From: JAWXCM01 sp034408745
Lineage (GTDB): Bacteria; Acidobacteriota; Terriglobia; Bryobacterales; Bryobacteraceae
DNA length: 17,560 nucleotides
Assembly (NCBI GenBank): GCA_034408745.1
Contig: JAWXCM010000441.1
Span: forward strand, 1-17,560
Direction of reading: 5' to 3'
Part shown: positions 1 to 7,217 of the stretch, one piece after another
How the letters are laid out: the number at the start of each line of letters is the position of its first letter
How positions within the stretch are numbered: the first letter of the stretch is position 1
Made by a program: the position numbers and the translations under genes
The notes under the pieces: model-generated
The model's database searches: none
What the model saw: only the letters and a program-made list of their open reading frames with translations
Told to the model about the DNA's origin: nothing

Positions 1-247
1 CAATATGCCGGTGCCCCAGCTCCGCCGCTTCCGGCAGCAATAACTCCGGCCGGTCCAGAACCCGGATCAGCATCTCGAGCGTATGCACAAACTTCTGTCG
101 CTGTAAGTCGAGGTCGCCGCGAAACAGCACCCGCAGGTCGGGACGCATCTGGAACAGCTTCGAGTAAAACGCCTCGGCCGCTCGGCCCGCCACAGGAGCC
201 AGCTGCTGAAAACTACAACGTATAAGGTCGGCCTGTTGCTTCGTCAT
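1..247 (-). CDS. Single-domain globin, C-terminus cut by window edge
   Basis: Eighty-two residues are visible, read leftward from ATG at 247; the rest lies outside the window. The globin pattern is clear: FYSKLF then PDLRVLF, with Tyr28 at the B10 position, Gln49 in the QxxKF segment at the distal E7 position, and His81 in LGHRH as the probable proximal heme ligand. Tyr/Gln on the distal side is typical of flavohemoglobin and Vitreoscilla-type globins that bind O2 or handle NO. Whether a reductase domain follows cannot be seen. The start lies 7 nt after the stop of the upstream kinase, so it is probably the last visible gene of the sigma/kinase operon. No strong Shine-Dalgarno precedes it, consistent with reinitiation. 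The fold is confident; whether it senses oxygen, detoxifies NO or carries O2 is open. Confidence 0.85.
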   Translation of the reverse strand, partial: MTKQQADLIRCSFQQLAPVAGRAAEAFYSKLFQMRPDLRVLFRGDLDLQRQKFVHTLEMLIRVLDRPELLLPEAAELGHRHI

Positions 248-254
248 GCTCAGT

Positions 255-3029
255 TCACTGGGTTTGCAAAATAGCGCGGACACGCCTGAGACCGTCGGCA
301 TCTTCCTGGTTCAGCGGAACCATGCGAGCCGCGCCCGTCCACTCCTCCGCCGCACTGGTATACCACTCTTTCGACAGCCGCATGCCATCTGACTTCGACT
401 TCGCCGCCAGATCCGCCGCACCCGCATACACCCGAGCCCGAAGCGTCCGTGCACGCCTCGACGGCTCACGGAAAGACTGCGTGCTTTCCACAGCCCGTCT
501 GGCCAGCGGCAGCGCAGCCTCCGGATCCTGGGCCGCCGCCAGCCGCGCCAGCGTGATGTAGGAAAACAGCAGCCCCTGCCTGGCCGTCAGATCCACCGGG
601 TACTTGTCGCAAAACGCCTCGCCGTCGCGAATCGTGGTGCGCAACAGCTCCCGGGCCTCCGCGCTTCGTCCTGCGGCGATCATCGCATCGGCCTGCAGCT
701 GCTGCGCCCGCAAAGCGATCGATTTCGATGCCAGGTGCTTCGGATCCCGCTCCAGTACCCGCGCCGCCGCGACAATCGTTTTCCCCAGCACCTCGATCGC
801 ACCAGCCGGATCGGACGCGGGCCACGCCATTCCAACGCGCAGCAGCGACTGCGCCATATCCAGCGAAGCCATGTGATTCGCCGGGTCCGCCGCCGCCATG
901 CGCTCCGATATCGCCGCCGCCTCGCGAAACGCCGGCAGCGCCTTCGTCGCATTGTGCGAAGCGTCGTCGTTCAACAGCCCGTCCCCATAACTGCCCCACG
1001 CAATCGCCAGCATCCGTTGCGCCCGCGCACTCGAAGGCAGGTTAGCAACAGCCTTCTGTCGCAGCTTCAGCAGGCGCTCATAATACGGCATCGCCTCCGC
1101 CATCCGACCCTGCCGCCGCAAATTCAGCGCCAGCGCATGGAGCGCGTCCCCGTACACGCCCTCGCGCGCCGGATCCTTGCCGTCCGGCGAGATCAGATTG
1201 ACGGCCTTGTACGCGGTCGCAATCCCCTCGTCATCCAGTTGCTCCCGTGACAGATCCTGCAGAATCTGCACCACCCGCTCCTGGATGCCTGAGTCCTGAA
1301 TCAGCGCCGGCGGCAGTTTGTCCGCGAATGCCAGCGCCTCGTTGTAGCCGTTCAGCGCCGCCTGACGCTCCCCGCGATGCGCGTGGATTTTCGCCATGAA
1401 CGCCCGAGCCTTTAAGATATGCCGGGCGATCGCCGGATCGTTCGGGAACCGCGGCGTCAGCCGGTGCGCAAACTCCAGCGCTTTCCCGTAGCTCGCCAGC
1501 GCTTCGTCCACCCGGCCCAGATTCGCCTGACCCGGGTGCCCCAGAACATCCCCCGCGCGGTCATAGGCGAACACCAGTTGCCGGTCGAGCGACGGGTCGT
1601 CCCCCGCCTCACGAGCCAGCGCGTCCAGATGCCGCAGCGCCGCTTCCACCACGATCATCCGAGCCTTCGTGCTGCCAGCAATGTCGTTAATGGAATCGTA
1701 AACGCCGAACAGCAGATCGTCGGAGAGCCGCCGAACCTGCTGGAACCGCCGGTCCGCCGTCTGCTTCTCCCGATAAAACAGCACCGTCGCGCTCGTCAGC
1801 AAAATCAACAACGTTGCGACCGCCGTCACCGGAATCCAGAACCGCCGCGTCTGCCGCCGCAGTCGGTAGGATCGCGAGTGCGACCGCGCCTCCACCGGAG
1901 CAGCCTCAATGCAACGCCGCAAATCCTGCGCCAGATGTTCCGCCGAGGTGTACCGGTGCATCCCGGCTTTGCTCAGCGCCTTCCTCGCGATCGCATCCAG
2001 ATCGCCCCGAAGCGCCCCCGGCAGCGGCCTGTTCTGCCGAGCCGCAATCAGCGAAAGTTGCTCCACCGGATCCTCGCAAATCGCCCGCTCCAGATCCATC
2101 GGCGCATGAGACGTGATCCGGTGCGGTGACTTGCCCGTCATCAGCTCAAACAGCATCGCCCCCAGCGCGTACACGTCCATCGCGACGGTCGCCGGCTCAC
2201 CCCGAACCTGCTCCGGGCTGGCATAATGCGGCGTCAGCGCCCGCGCGAACACGGCCGTCGTACCCGATCCCGGTGCACCCGGCTCCCGCGGCTCCACCAG
2301 CCGGGCGATCCCGAAATCCAGCAGCCGCGGCGTCCCGTCTGAGGCGATGAGAATATTACCGGGCTTCAGATCCCGGTGGACCACCATGTTTTGGTGCGCG
2401 AACTGGACCACGTCGCAAACGCGCGCCAGCAGCTCCAGCCGGTCCCGCACGGCCAGCCCCATCGATTCGCAGTACTGCGTGATCGTGGTGCCGCGCACAT
2501 ACTCCATCGCAAACCACGGCCGACCGTCCGGCGTCGTGCCGCCGTCCAGCAACTTCACAATCCACGGGTGGTTCAGTCGCGCCAGAATCTGCCGCTCCTG
2601 CCGGAATCGCGACAGCACCGCCCCCGACTGGATGCCTGGACTCAGAACCTTGAGCGCCACGCGCTGCTCATACTGCCCGTCATTCCGCTCCGCCAGATAG
2701 ACGCAGCCCATGCCGCCGCGCCCCAGCTCATGCGCGATTCGCCACGGACCCAGCACCATGCCAGGCCCCGGGTCCACGCTCGCAGGAGCGATTTCCCCTG
2801 CCATCTGCTTCACCGCCGACCCGATAAACCCCCTGGCATCATGGTCGGCCGCCAGCAAAGACCAGACTTCATTGAAAACACCCGGGTTATCCGGACAGGC
2901 CGATTCCAGCCACGCCCGCCGCTCCGCCTCAGGCCGCTCCAGCGCCGCCTCAAACAGCTCCTCTACCAGCGCCCACTGGACTGGCGGCGAGGTCCGTTCC
3001 TTCGGCTCAGGACTGCTGGGCGTCGCCAT
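255..3029 (-). CDS. Membrane Ser/Thr protein kinase with TPR region
   Basis: A 924-residue PknB-type kinase. The N-terminal 70 residues are the acidic helical segment usual in kinases encoded next to ECF sigma factors. The kinase domain (about 93-375) has every key motif: glycine loop GRGGMG (103-108), VALK with Lys127, HRDLKPGN with Asp220 and Asn225, DFG at 238-240 and SPE at 271-273. One transmembrane helix spans about 397-418, so the kinase faces the cytoplasm. The remaining 500 residues are alpha-helical, Ala/Arg-rich and TPR-like (for example GRVDEALASYGKALEF), presumably a periplasmic protein-binding sensor. The start overlaps the sigma gene by 23 nt, with GGGAG just upstream of ATG, implying translational coupling. 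The kinase is expected to be active; by analogy to sigma/kinase pairs its likely substrate is the neighbouring sigma factor (inference). Confidence 0.93.
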   Translation of the reverse strand: MATPSSPEPKERTSPPVQWALVEELFEAALERPEAERRAWLESACPDNPGVFNEVWSLLAADHDARGFIGSAVKQMAGEIAPASVDPGPGMVLGPWRIAHELGRGGMGCVYLAERNDGQYEQRVALKVLSPGIQSGAVLSRFRQERQILARLNHPWIVKLLDGGTTPDGRPWFAMEYVRGTTITQYCESMGLAVRDRLELLARVCDVVQFAHQNMVVHRDLKPGNILIASDGTPRLLDFGIARLVEPREPGAPGSGTTAVFARALTPHYASPEQVRGEPATVAMDVYALGAMLFELMTGKSPHRITSHAPMDLERAICEDPVEQLSLIAARQNRPLPGALRGDLDAIARKALSKAGMHRYTSAEHLAQDLRRCIEAAPVEARSHSRSYRLRRQTRRFWIPVTAVATLLILLTSATVLFYREKQTADRRFQQVRRLSDDLLFGVYDSINDIAGSTKARMIVVEAALRHLDALAREAGDDPSLDRQLVFAYDRAGDVLGHPGQANLGRVDEALASYGKALEFAHRLTPRFPNDPAIARHILKARAFMAKIHAHRGERQAALNGYNEALAFADKLPPALIQDSGIQERVVQILQDLSREQLDDEGIATAYKAVNLISPDGKDPAREGVYGDALHALALNLRRQGRMAEAMPYYERLLKLRQKAVANLPSSARAQRMLAIAWGSYGDGLLNDDASHNATKALPAFREAAAISERMAAADPANHMASLDMAQSLLRVGMAWPASDPAGAIEVLGKTIVAAARVLERDPKHLASKSIALRAQQLQADAMIAAGRSAEARELLRTTIRDGEAFCDKYPVDLTARQGLLFSYITLARLAAAQDPEAALPLARRAVESTQSFREPSRRARTLRARVYAGAADLAAKSKSDGMRLSKEWYTSAAEEWTGAARMVPLNQEDADGLRRVRAILQTQ

Positions 3030-3582
3030 TCAACTCCCGGTAGAGCCACGCTTCCGCCAGCCGCTGCTCGCGACCCACGGTGGCAATCGAGATCTCCAGC
3101 GCCTGGGCCGTCTCCTCCACCGAAAAGCCGCCAAAGAATCGCAACTCGACAATCTTCGCCTTGCGTTCGGAGATTTTGGTCAGTTCATCCAGCGCTTCGT
3201 GCAGCGCCACCATCGCCGCGCTCGTGTCGTTGGAAAAGCTGATCGCTTCGTTCAGCGTCGCCCGAACCTGATCGCCGCCCCGCTTCTCAGCCAGGTTGCG
3301 CCGAGCGTGGTCCACCAGAATCTGCCTCATACAACGCGCCGCCACGCCAATGAAGTGCGACCGGCTCTGCCACTGCGGCTGCTCCGACCCCGCCAGACGA
3401 ACCCACGCTTCATGAACCAGCGCCGTCGGCTGGAGTGTCGACGCACCCCGCTCACGGCGCATATAGGCTCCCGCCAGTTGCCGCAGCTCGCGGTAGACCA
3501 GCGGAACCAGTTCCTCGGCGGCCGCGGAGTTGCCCTCTCTCCAGTTCGCCAGCAGCCGGGTTACTTCCGGATTCTCGGACAT
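3007..3582 (-). CDS. ECF-type sigma-70 factor (kinase-linked subfamily)
   Basis: A 191-residue sigma factor with region 2 (about 20-95, ending FIGVAARCMRQILVDHARRN) and region 4 (about 130-185, helix-turn-helix FSVEETAQALEISIATVGREQRLAEAWL). It matches the ECF family common in Acidobacteria and Planctomycetes that sits beside Ser/Thr kinases rather than anti-sigma factors (the TIGR02999/PF07638 type). ATG at 3582 (MSENPEVTRLL) was chosen because it begins at the usual N-terminus; the in-frame extension to 3669 overlaps the upstream gene and reads like non-coding sequence. In region 2.2 the acidic motif usual in ECF factors is replaced by PTALVHEAW, with Thr53 next to it. The gene follows the DUF3592 gene by 7 nt and overlaps the kinase start. 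It would direct RNA polymerase to an unknown regulon, presumably under kinase control. Confidence 0.92.
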   Translation of the reverse strand: MSENPEVTRLLANWREGNSAAAEELVPLVYRELRQLAGAYMRRERGASTLQPTALVHEAWVRLAGSEQPQWQSRSHFIGVAARCMRQILVDHARRNLAEKRGGDQVRATLNEAISFSNDTSAAMVALHEALDELTKISERKAKIVELRFFGGFSVEETAQALEISIATVGREQRLAEAWLYRELNGDAQQS

Positions 3583-3589
3583 ATTGGTA

Positions 3590-4030
3590 TCACGCGCTCC
3601 GAAGCAAAGTGAAAGCCGCAACAGTGCAGAGGCACCCAAGTACCCCACACACCGCGGCGAACCGCACATCCGTATCGTTGGTGGATTGCAACAGCACGCG
3701 CTCCGGATTGTCGGGCCGAATCAAAATCCGTTGCCGCGACCCGGCCGCACAACCCCTGGCCGCCCGCGTGATCCGCGCGTAGCTGATGCCTTTGGCAAAA
3801 TGAAACTGGCCTACAAACCTCGTGCCTTTGTTGTTGTAGGCAAGGATACAAACGCCCAGGAAAACACCTTTGGACGACCCCTCCATCGGCCGGATGTCAC
3901 TGTAAAGCACTTCCGCTTCGGTTTCCTGCCAGCCGCGCCGACTCCATCTCGACCAGAAGCGCACCCCAGCCACGGCGAACAGCGCAATGCTGGCGATCAG
4001 TAGCACGGGGTAGATCACGGTGACGGGCAT
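3590..4030 (-). CDS. DUF3592-like membrane protein
   Basis: A 146-residue protein with an N-terminal membrane helix (about residues 5-27, PVLLIASIALFAVAGVRFW), a soluble beta-rich middle (VLYSDIRP, CILAYNNKGTRFVGQF, ILIRPDNPERVLL) and a second hydrophobic helix near the C-terminus (about 125-144). The order helix, beta domain containing a Y-x-P/RPDNP turn, helix is typical of DUF3592 proteins, whose function is not known. ATG 4030 is preferred over ATG 4048 because a good promoter -10 box covers the latter. As the first gene of the operon, 7 nt before the sigma gene, it may be a membrane partner of the kinase system (inference). Family assignment is by pattern only. Confidence 0.75.
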   Translation of the reverse strand: MPVTVIYPVLLIASIALFAVAGVRFWSRWSRRGWQETEAEVLYSDIRPMEGSSKGVFLGVCILAYNNKGTRFVGQFHFAKGISYARITRAARGCAAGSRQRILIRPDNPERVLLQSTNDTDVRFAAVCGVLGCLCTVAAFTLLRSA

Positions 4031-4043
4031 GGGGCCTGGTGTC

Positions 4044-4073
4044 AGCATACCGTTGGGAGCCGGGTACTGGCAA
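4044..4073 (-). promoter_or_regulatory. Promoter of the DUF3592-sigma-kinase-globin operon
   Basis: On the minus strand TTGCCA (4073-4068) is followed, after an 18-nt spacer, by TATGCT (4049-4044), matching the housekeeping consensus at 5/6 and 4/6 positions. Transcription would start near 4037, leaving about 6 nt before ATG 4030 and excluding the more upstream ATG at 4048. An operon driven by a vegetative promoter would supply the sigma factor constitutively, with control at protein level. Confidence 0.5.
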
Positions 4074-4176
4074 TCGGGAAAAAACTGGAACGCATCCCTT
4101 CTGAGACCTCAGACATCAAAGAACTTAGCTGCATCCGGATGAATTCACGGAACCAGCGGGCCCGGAGCCCGTCTGT

Positions 4177-4211
4177 TACAATGAGGCGTCGTCCGGACGG
4201 CCTTTTCGAGG
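4177..4211 (+). promoter_or_regulatory. -10 box and ribosome binding site of the S41 gene
   Basis: TACAAT (4177-4182) is a strong -10 element; no clear -35 hexamer is placed 16-18 nt upstream. GAGG (4208-4211) lies 7 nt before ATG 4219 and supports that start. The rest of the 188-nt gap between this gene and the divergent DUF3592 gene holds a GC-rich inverted repeat (CGGGC...GCCCG, 4156-4170) just upstream of the -10 box, and nothing else recognised. Confidence 0.4.
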
Positions 4212-4218
4212 CGTATTC

Positions 4219-5505
4219 ATGAACAGCCGATTCAAGCTTGTTGTCGTATCTTCCTCCACTATGCTCGTGATTCTGCTGCTCCTTGGAGCGGCCGTAGGTA
4301 CCAGCGCATCTTCCCCGGATGACGCCTACCGCCACCTCTCCGTCTACACTGAGGTGCTCTCGCGCATCAAGAGTGAGTACGTTGAAGAGCCGGACATTAA
4401 AAATGTCACCCTCGGCGCCATGAACGGCATGCTGGAAGCCATTGATCCGTTTGCCAGCTACCTCAGCGCGGAACAGTATAAACAGTACCTCAAATCACAG
4501 GATGCGAAGAAAGCTGGCGTCGGCCTGGTGCTCTCTCGCCGTTTCGGCTACGTCGGCGTGGTCGACGTGATCCCCGGCTCCTCGGCCTGGAAAGAAGGTC
4601 TCACCACCGGCGACATGCTGGAGTCCATCAATGGAGTCGGCACCCGCGACATGCCTCTGGCCTACGCGGAAATGGCGCTCATGGGCGATCCGAACACCAG
4701 TATTGAAGTCTCCGTGCTCCGTGTCCGTAAGCCCGATCCCACTAAGATGACCCTGACGCGCGGCTTCACCAAATATCCGTCGGTGACGTCGAAGATGTTG
4801 CAGGACGGCCTCGGCATCATCCAGTTGCCGGCACTCGTCGAGGGCCGCGTGAAGGAAGTCCAGCAGGCCGCCGATGCCCTCCAGAAGCAGGGCGCGAAAA
4901 AGCTGATTCTCGACCTCCGCAACTCCGGCTTCGGTAAGCCGGAATTTGGCATCGAACTCGCAAACCTGTTCCTGGATACCGGACTGATCACTTACGTGCA
5001 GGGACAGAAGATGCGCCGCGAAGATTTCAAGGCCGATCCGGCCCGCGCATCTCTCAAGAGCATCCCACTCGTGGTGCTCACCAACCGCGGTACCGCCAAT
5101 GCGGCTGAAGTCGCCGCCGCCGCGCTGCTCGACAACAAGCGCGCGGAAGTGGTCGGCGAGCGGACTTATGGCGATGCCTCAGTGCGCAAAGCGATTACGC
5201 TGGACGACGGCTCGGCCGTGCTGCTCGCAGTAGCCAAATACTACTCGCCGTCGGGCAAAGCGATTCAGGATACCGGCGTTACGCCGACCCACCCTGTCAC
5301 CGATCTGGCCCCGGTTTCCGACGATGATGAAGACGACGCCACGCCCCCCGCTCCCGACACTGCAAAGAAGCCGGAAGGTGACGAGATACTGAAGAAGGCG
5401 ATTGAAGTCAGCACCGGCAGCGTCGCGCAGAACTCCCCCTTGACGGGACCGGCGTCGCCGCAGGGATTGCCCGAACGGCAGAACCCGCTGACCATTCAGA
5501 AATAA
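4219..5505 (+). CDS. S41/CtpA-type PDZ protein lacking the catalytic dyad
   Basis: A 428-residue exported protein: a signal anchor (about 5-28), an N-terminal helical bundle (33-95), a PDZ domain (about 97-170, with GVGLVLSRRFGYVGVV and GLTTGDMLESING), then the S41 core (about 185-360). C-terminal processing proteases use a Ser/Lys dyad in G(S/T)AS(A/S)E and TFGKG, 25 residues apart. Here the first motif reads GTANAAE, with Asn294 in the serine position, and the second reads TYGDA, with Asp319 exactly 25 residues later where lysine should be. Both catalytic residues are therefore gone while the fold is kept, so this looks like a pseudoprotease, perhaps a periplasmic scaffold or substrate binder. 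The C-terminal tail after 360 is acidic and Pro-rich. It is followed 14 nt later by the FmdB gene, likely the same transcript. The family is certain; loss of activity is inferred from the motifs. Confidence 0.88.
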   Translation: MNSRFKLVVVSSSTMLVILLLLGAAVGTSASSPDDAYRHLSVYTEVLSRIKSEYVEEPDIKNVTLGAMNGMLEAIDPFASYLSAEQYKQYLKSQDAKKAGVGLVLSRRFGYVGVVDVIPGSSAWKEGLTTGDMLESINGVGTRDMPLAYAEMALMGDPNTSIEVSVLRVRKPDPTKMTLTRGFTKYPSVTSKMLQDGLGIIQLPALVEGRVKEVQQAADALQKQGAKKLILDLRNSGFGKPEFGIELANLFLDTGLITYVQGQKMRREDFKADPARASLKSIPLVVLTNRGTANAAEVAAAALLDNKRAEVVGERTYGDASVRKAITLDDGSAVLLAVAKYYSPSGKAIQDTGVTPTHPVTDLAPVSDDDEDDATPPAPDTAKKPEGDEILKKAIEVSTGSVAQNSPLTGPASPQGLPERQNPLTIQK

Positions 5506-5519
5506 GACCGACAAAAACG

Positions 5520-5867
5520 ATGCCTCTGTACGACTACAAGTGCGATAAATGCGGAAAGATTTTCGAAGTTCGACAGAACTTCAACGACGCTAAGCTCACC
5601 GCTCACGAAGAATGTGGCGGTCCACTCGAACGCCTGATCTCCGCACCCGCCCTGCAGTTTAAAGGAAGCGGCTTCTACATCACCGACTACGCCAGGGGAA
5701 GCGGAGCGGGCAGCAAAACCGATGGAGCCAAGCCTCCCGCCGAGTCCCGATCGGAAGGCAAGTCCGAATCGAAGGCCGAGTCCAAATCCGAGTCCAAATC
5801 CGAGTCCAAATCGGAGAGCAAATCCGCATCGACTCCGGCTCCCGCACCGGCAAGCGAAAAGAAATAG
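5520..5867 (+). CDS. FmdB-family zinc-ribbon protein with Ser/Lys/Glu repeat tail
   Basis: A 115-residue protein. Residues 1-60 form the FmdB zinc ribbon: MPLYDYKC opens it, Cys8 and Cys11 (CDKC) form the first knuckle, and the second is HEEC, a His-x-x-Cys in place of the usual Cys-x-x-Cys, followed by GGPLERLISAP. The segment FKGSGFYITDYAR is also typical of the family. These small proteins have been proposed to act as regulatory or metal-binding factors, without a settled role. Residues about 75-115 are a low-complexity, highly charged tail built of SESK tetrapeptides ending in Ala/Pro, probably disordered. It starts 14 nt after the S41 gene with no obvious Shine-Dalgarno, so it is probably co-transcribed. 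Confidence 0.9.
   Translation: MPLYDYKCDKCGKIFEVRQNFNDAKLTAHEECGGPLERLISAPALQFKGSGFYITDYARGSGAGSKTDGAKPPAESRSEGKSESKAESKSESKSESKSESKSASTPAPAPASEKK
5775..5822 (+). repeat. 12-bp tandem repeat coding for SESK units
   Basis: Four units of 12 bp in register (5775-5786, 5787-5798, 5799-5810, 5811-5822). The two middle units are identical (TCCGAGTCCAAA); the outer ones are diverged. Each adds one (S/A)ES K tetrapeptide to the FmdB protein tail, so copy number can change without a frameshift. Confidence 0.85.
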
Positions 5868-5874
5868 TCCGTTC

Positions 5875-6023
5875 TACCTGCGCGGCGGAACGACAACGTC
5901 TCGCCGCAGACACCCGCCAGTACTGACCGAAACTCGTTCTTCGTCCGCGTTCTCCCCCTCACCCCAGACGGTCAGCGCATACTGCCCAGCCCCCAGCCGG
6001 TCAAGGCAAACCGTCCCTCCGGA
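5875..6023 (-). pseudogene. C-terminal remnant of a lost protein gene
   Basis: Directly after the vapC stop and in the same minus-strand frame, about 48 codons run to a TAG at 5877-5875. They read like a genuine protein end: GTVCLDRLGAGQYALTVWGE, then a VSVSTGGCLRRDVVVPPR ending. The G-x-Y-x-L-x-V-x-G pattern followed by a V-x-V-x-x-G strand resembles the beta-sandwich of carboxypeptidase-regulatory-like domains in secreted acidobacterial proteins. There is no start codon or ribosome binding site. The best reading is the surviving 3' end of a gene replaced or truncated when vapBC settled here. The alternative is chance coding look in GC-rich DNA. Confidence 0.4.
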
Positions 6024-6425
6024 CTACCAGATCGTGGTGACGGTTGAGGATCGTATCCTGCCGTCGCGGCTTAAAAGAGGGATCCCATGCAATTGAGCCG
6101 TGGCGGCGATCACGCGGTCCGGAAGATCGGGAATATCCTGACGGGAGACTTCCGTCATCTTCATCGCGACAGCATCGTCAACCGGCATGTTCTGCAGCAC
6201 CGATTTCGGGTCGGCAATCGCTGCATGAATATCGTGGAGCGCGTTTGCCGGAATCCGCGCCTTCTCAACCAGATAGACCATTTCGGCAAGGCTGATGGCA
6301 GATACGCCAATATGATCCCCTGCGGCTATCGTCTCGTCAATAAAGGCGGACGCACCCTTGCTGAGGCGCGGATCGGAAAAGAGATACCAGATGGCCGTAT
6401 GCGTGTCCGCGACTGCAACAATCAT
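6024..6425 (-). CDS. vapC: VapC-type PIN-domain toxin ribonuclease
   Basis: A 133-residue PIN-domain protein covering the complete fold. The acidic residues that hold Mg2+ in this nuclease family are present: Asp7 (VADTHTAIW), Glu48 (SLAEM), Asp103 (LPDRVIAATA) and Asp121 (SRDGRI). It would cut RNA, classically tRNA or rRNA, when freed from its antitoxin. The start overlaps the vapB stop by one base (TGATG), the usual coupled arrangement, so toxin translation depends on antitoxin translation. No sign of decay is visible. The gene ends against a gene remnant, consistent with acquisition as a unit. Confidence 0.92.
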   Translation of the reverse strand: MIVAVADTHTAIWYLFSDPRLSKGASAFIDETIAAGDHIGVSAISLAEMVYLVEKARIPANALHDIHAAIADPKSVLQNMPVDDAVAMKMTEVSRQDIPDLPDRVIAATAQLHGIPLLSRDGRIRSSTVTTIW

Positions 6426-6688
6426 CAGAAATCGGAGCGCGGGAAATTTGCAAACATCTCCGCCCTGTTCTGATCGATTTCCTCGGCCGAAGGAGCCGGT
6501 CCGTATTTCGCCAGAAGGCCGCGGAGGGACCGTGTCGGCTCTTTCCCCGGACCTGTTTCGGCGGGAGTGTGTTCGAGAATGCCCTCAAGCGCCTCACGCA
6601 CGAGATCGGCGGCCGAAAGGCCTCTGGCGCGCGCTGCCGCCATGAGCCGCGCTTCTTCCTGCGGTTGCAGCGGTAAAGTGATCGTCAT
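6425..6688 (-). CDS. vapB: VapB-type antitoxin
   Basis: An 87-residue partner of the PIN toxin. ATG 6688 (MTITLPLQPQEEARL) is chosen because AAGGAG lies about 8-9 nt upstream; the longer reading frame to 6772 is not supported. The N-terminal half (EEARLMAAARARGLSAADLVREALEGIL) has one strand then two helices, as expected for a ribbon-helix-helix DNA-binding domain. The C-terminal half (LRGLLAKYGPAPSAEEIDQNRAEMFANF) is the conserved toxin-neutralising segment seen in related antitoxins. Like its relatives it should repress its own promoter together with VapC (established for the family, not shown here). Confidence 0.88.
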   Translation of the reverse strand: MTITLPLQPQEEARLMAAARARGLSAADLVREALEGILEHTPAETGPGKEPTRSLRGLLAKYGPAPSAEEIDQNRAEMFANFPRSDF

Positions 6689-6710
6689 GGCCGGGTCTCC
6701 TTCTCTTTCT

Positions 6711-6739
6711 ACACTACCGGATATAGGCGAACCTGTCAC
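6711..6739 (-). promoter_or_regulatory. vapBC promoter
   Basis: On the minus strand GTGACA (6739-6734, 5/6 match to the -35 consensus), a 17-nt spacer and TAGTGT (6716-6711, 3/6) are placed so that transcription would begin near 6704. That gives a leader of about 16 nt carrying the AAGGAG ribosome site before ATG 6688. No clean palindromic operator was recognised. Confidence 0.4.
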
Positions 6740-6882
6740 GCATTTCCAGCCTCGCTTTCCCGCTTCCACCACAGAGCAAAGCGTCGCCCCGGGCGTACCA
6801 TTTGACTTGCCAGCGGCGGCACAAAGCGCGAATGTCGCGGGCTGATTCTACCAGCGGGCCGGGTCCATGCCAGAGCGGCTGA

Positions 6883-7104
6883 CCGCCTCATCCGGGAGGG
6901 GCGGCGGGCGTCCTAAAGCTGTTCGAAAGACTATCGAGAGACTTCATATCTGCCCAGCCGGGTCGCCCGAAGGCGTTCTGCTGCCCGCTTTGTATGCAGC
7001 AGTTTGATGAGGGGAAGGTCGATGAACTGAGTATCGAACACGTCATCCCCTCGAAACTCGGTGGCTCCGACATCACGCTACGCCCTCCCCTCAGGCTTGT
7101 GTGA
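6883..7104 (+). pseudogene. Truncated HNH endonuclease remnant
   Basis: An open frame between TGA 6880 and TGA 7102 encodes CCPLCMQQF, then LSIEHVIPSKLGG: the zinc-binding CxxC and the catalytic E-H-V-I-P-x-x-x-GG core of HNH nucleases. There is no usable start codon before the CxxC, and after SDITL the expected second zinc knuckle (TCxxCN) is missing; the frame runs into RPPLRLV and stops. Just beyond, another frame reads RYGSRDSK (about 7107-7130), resembling the NxRxGS segment that normally follows the second CxxC. This suggests a frameshift or small deletion near 7080-7105. The stretch 6740-7217 holds no other gene that can be supported. Confidence 0.6.
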
Positions 7105-7217
7105 GCGGTATGGCTCGCGTGACTCCAAAGCCTGTATCGGTTCGAATGAGCCAATCCTCGTTTCAGCGATTTTGCCACATGGAATCAGCGAGTTACACCA
7201 AAACCAGCGACCCTGCG

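Noticed and set aside
1419..3242. Long plus-strand open frames opposite the kinase and sigma genes
   Set aside because: Composition is Arg/Pro/Gln-rich with no recognisable domain; they mirror high-GC codon bias of the real minus-strand genes.
3583..3669. N-terminal extension of the sigma factor to 3669
   Set aside because: It overlaps the end of the DUF3592 gene and has no homology look; MSENPE at 3582 is the family-like start.
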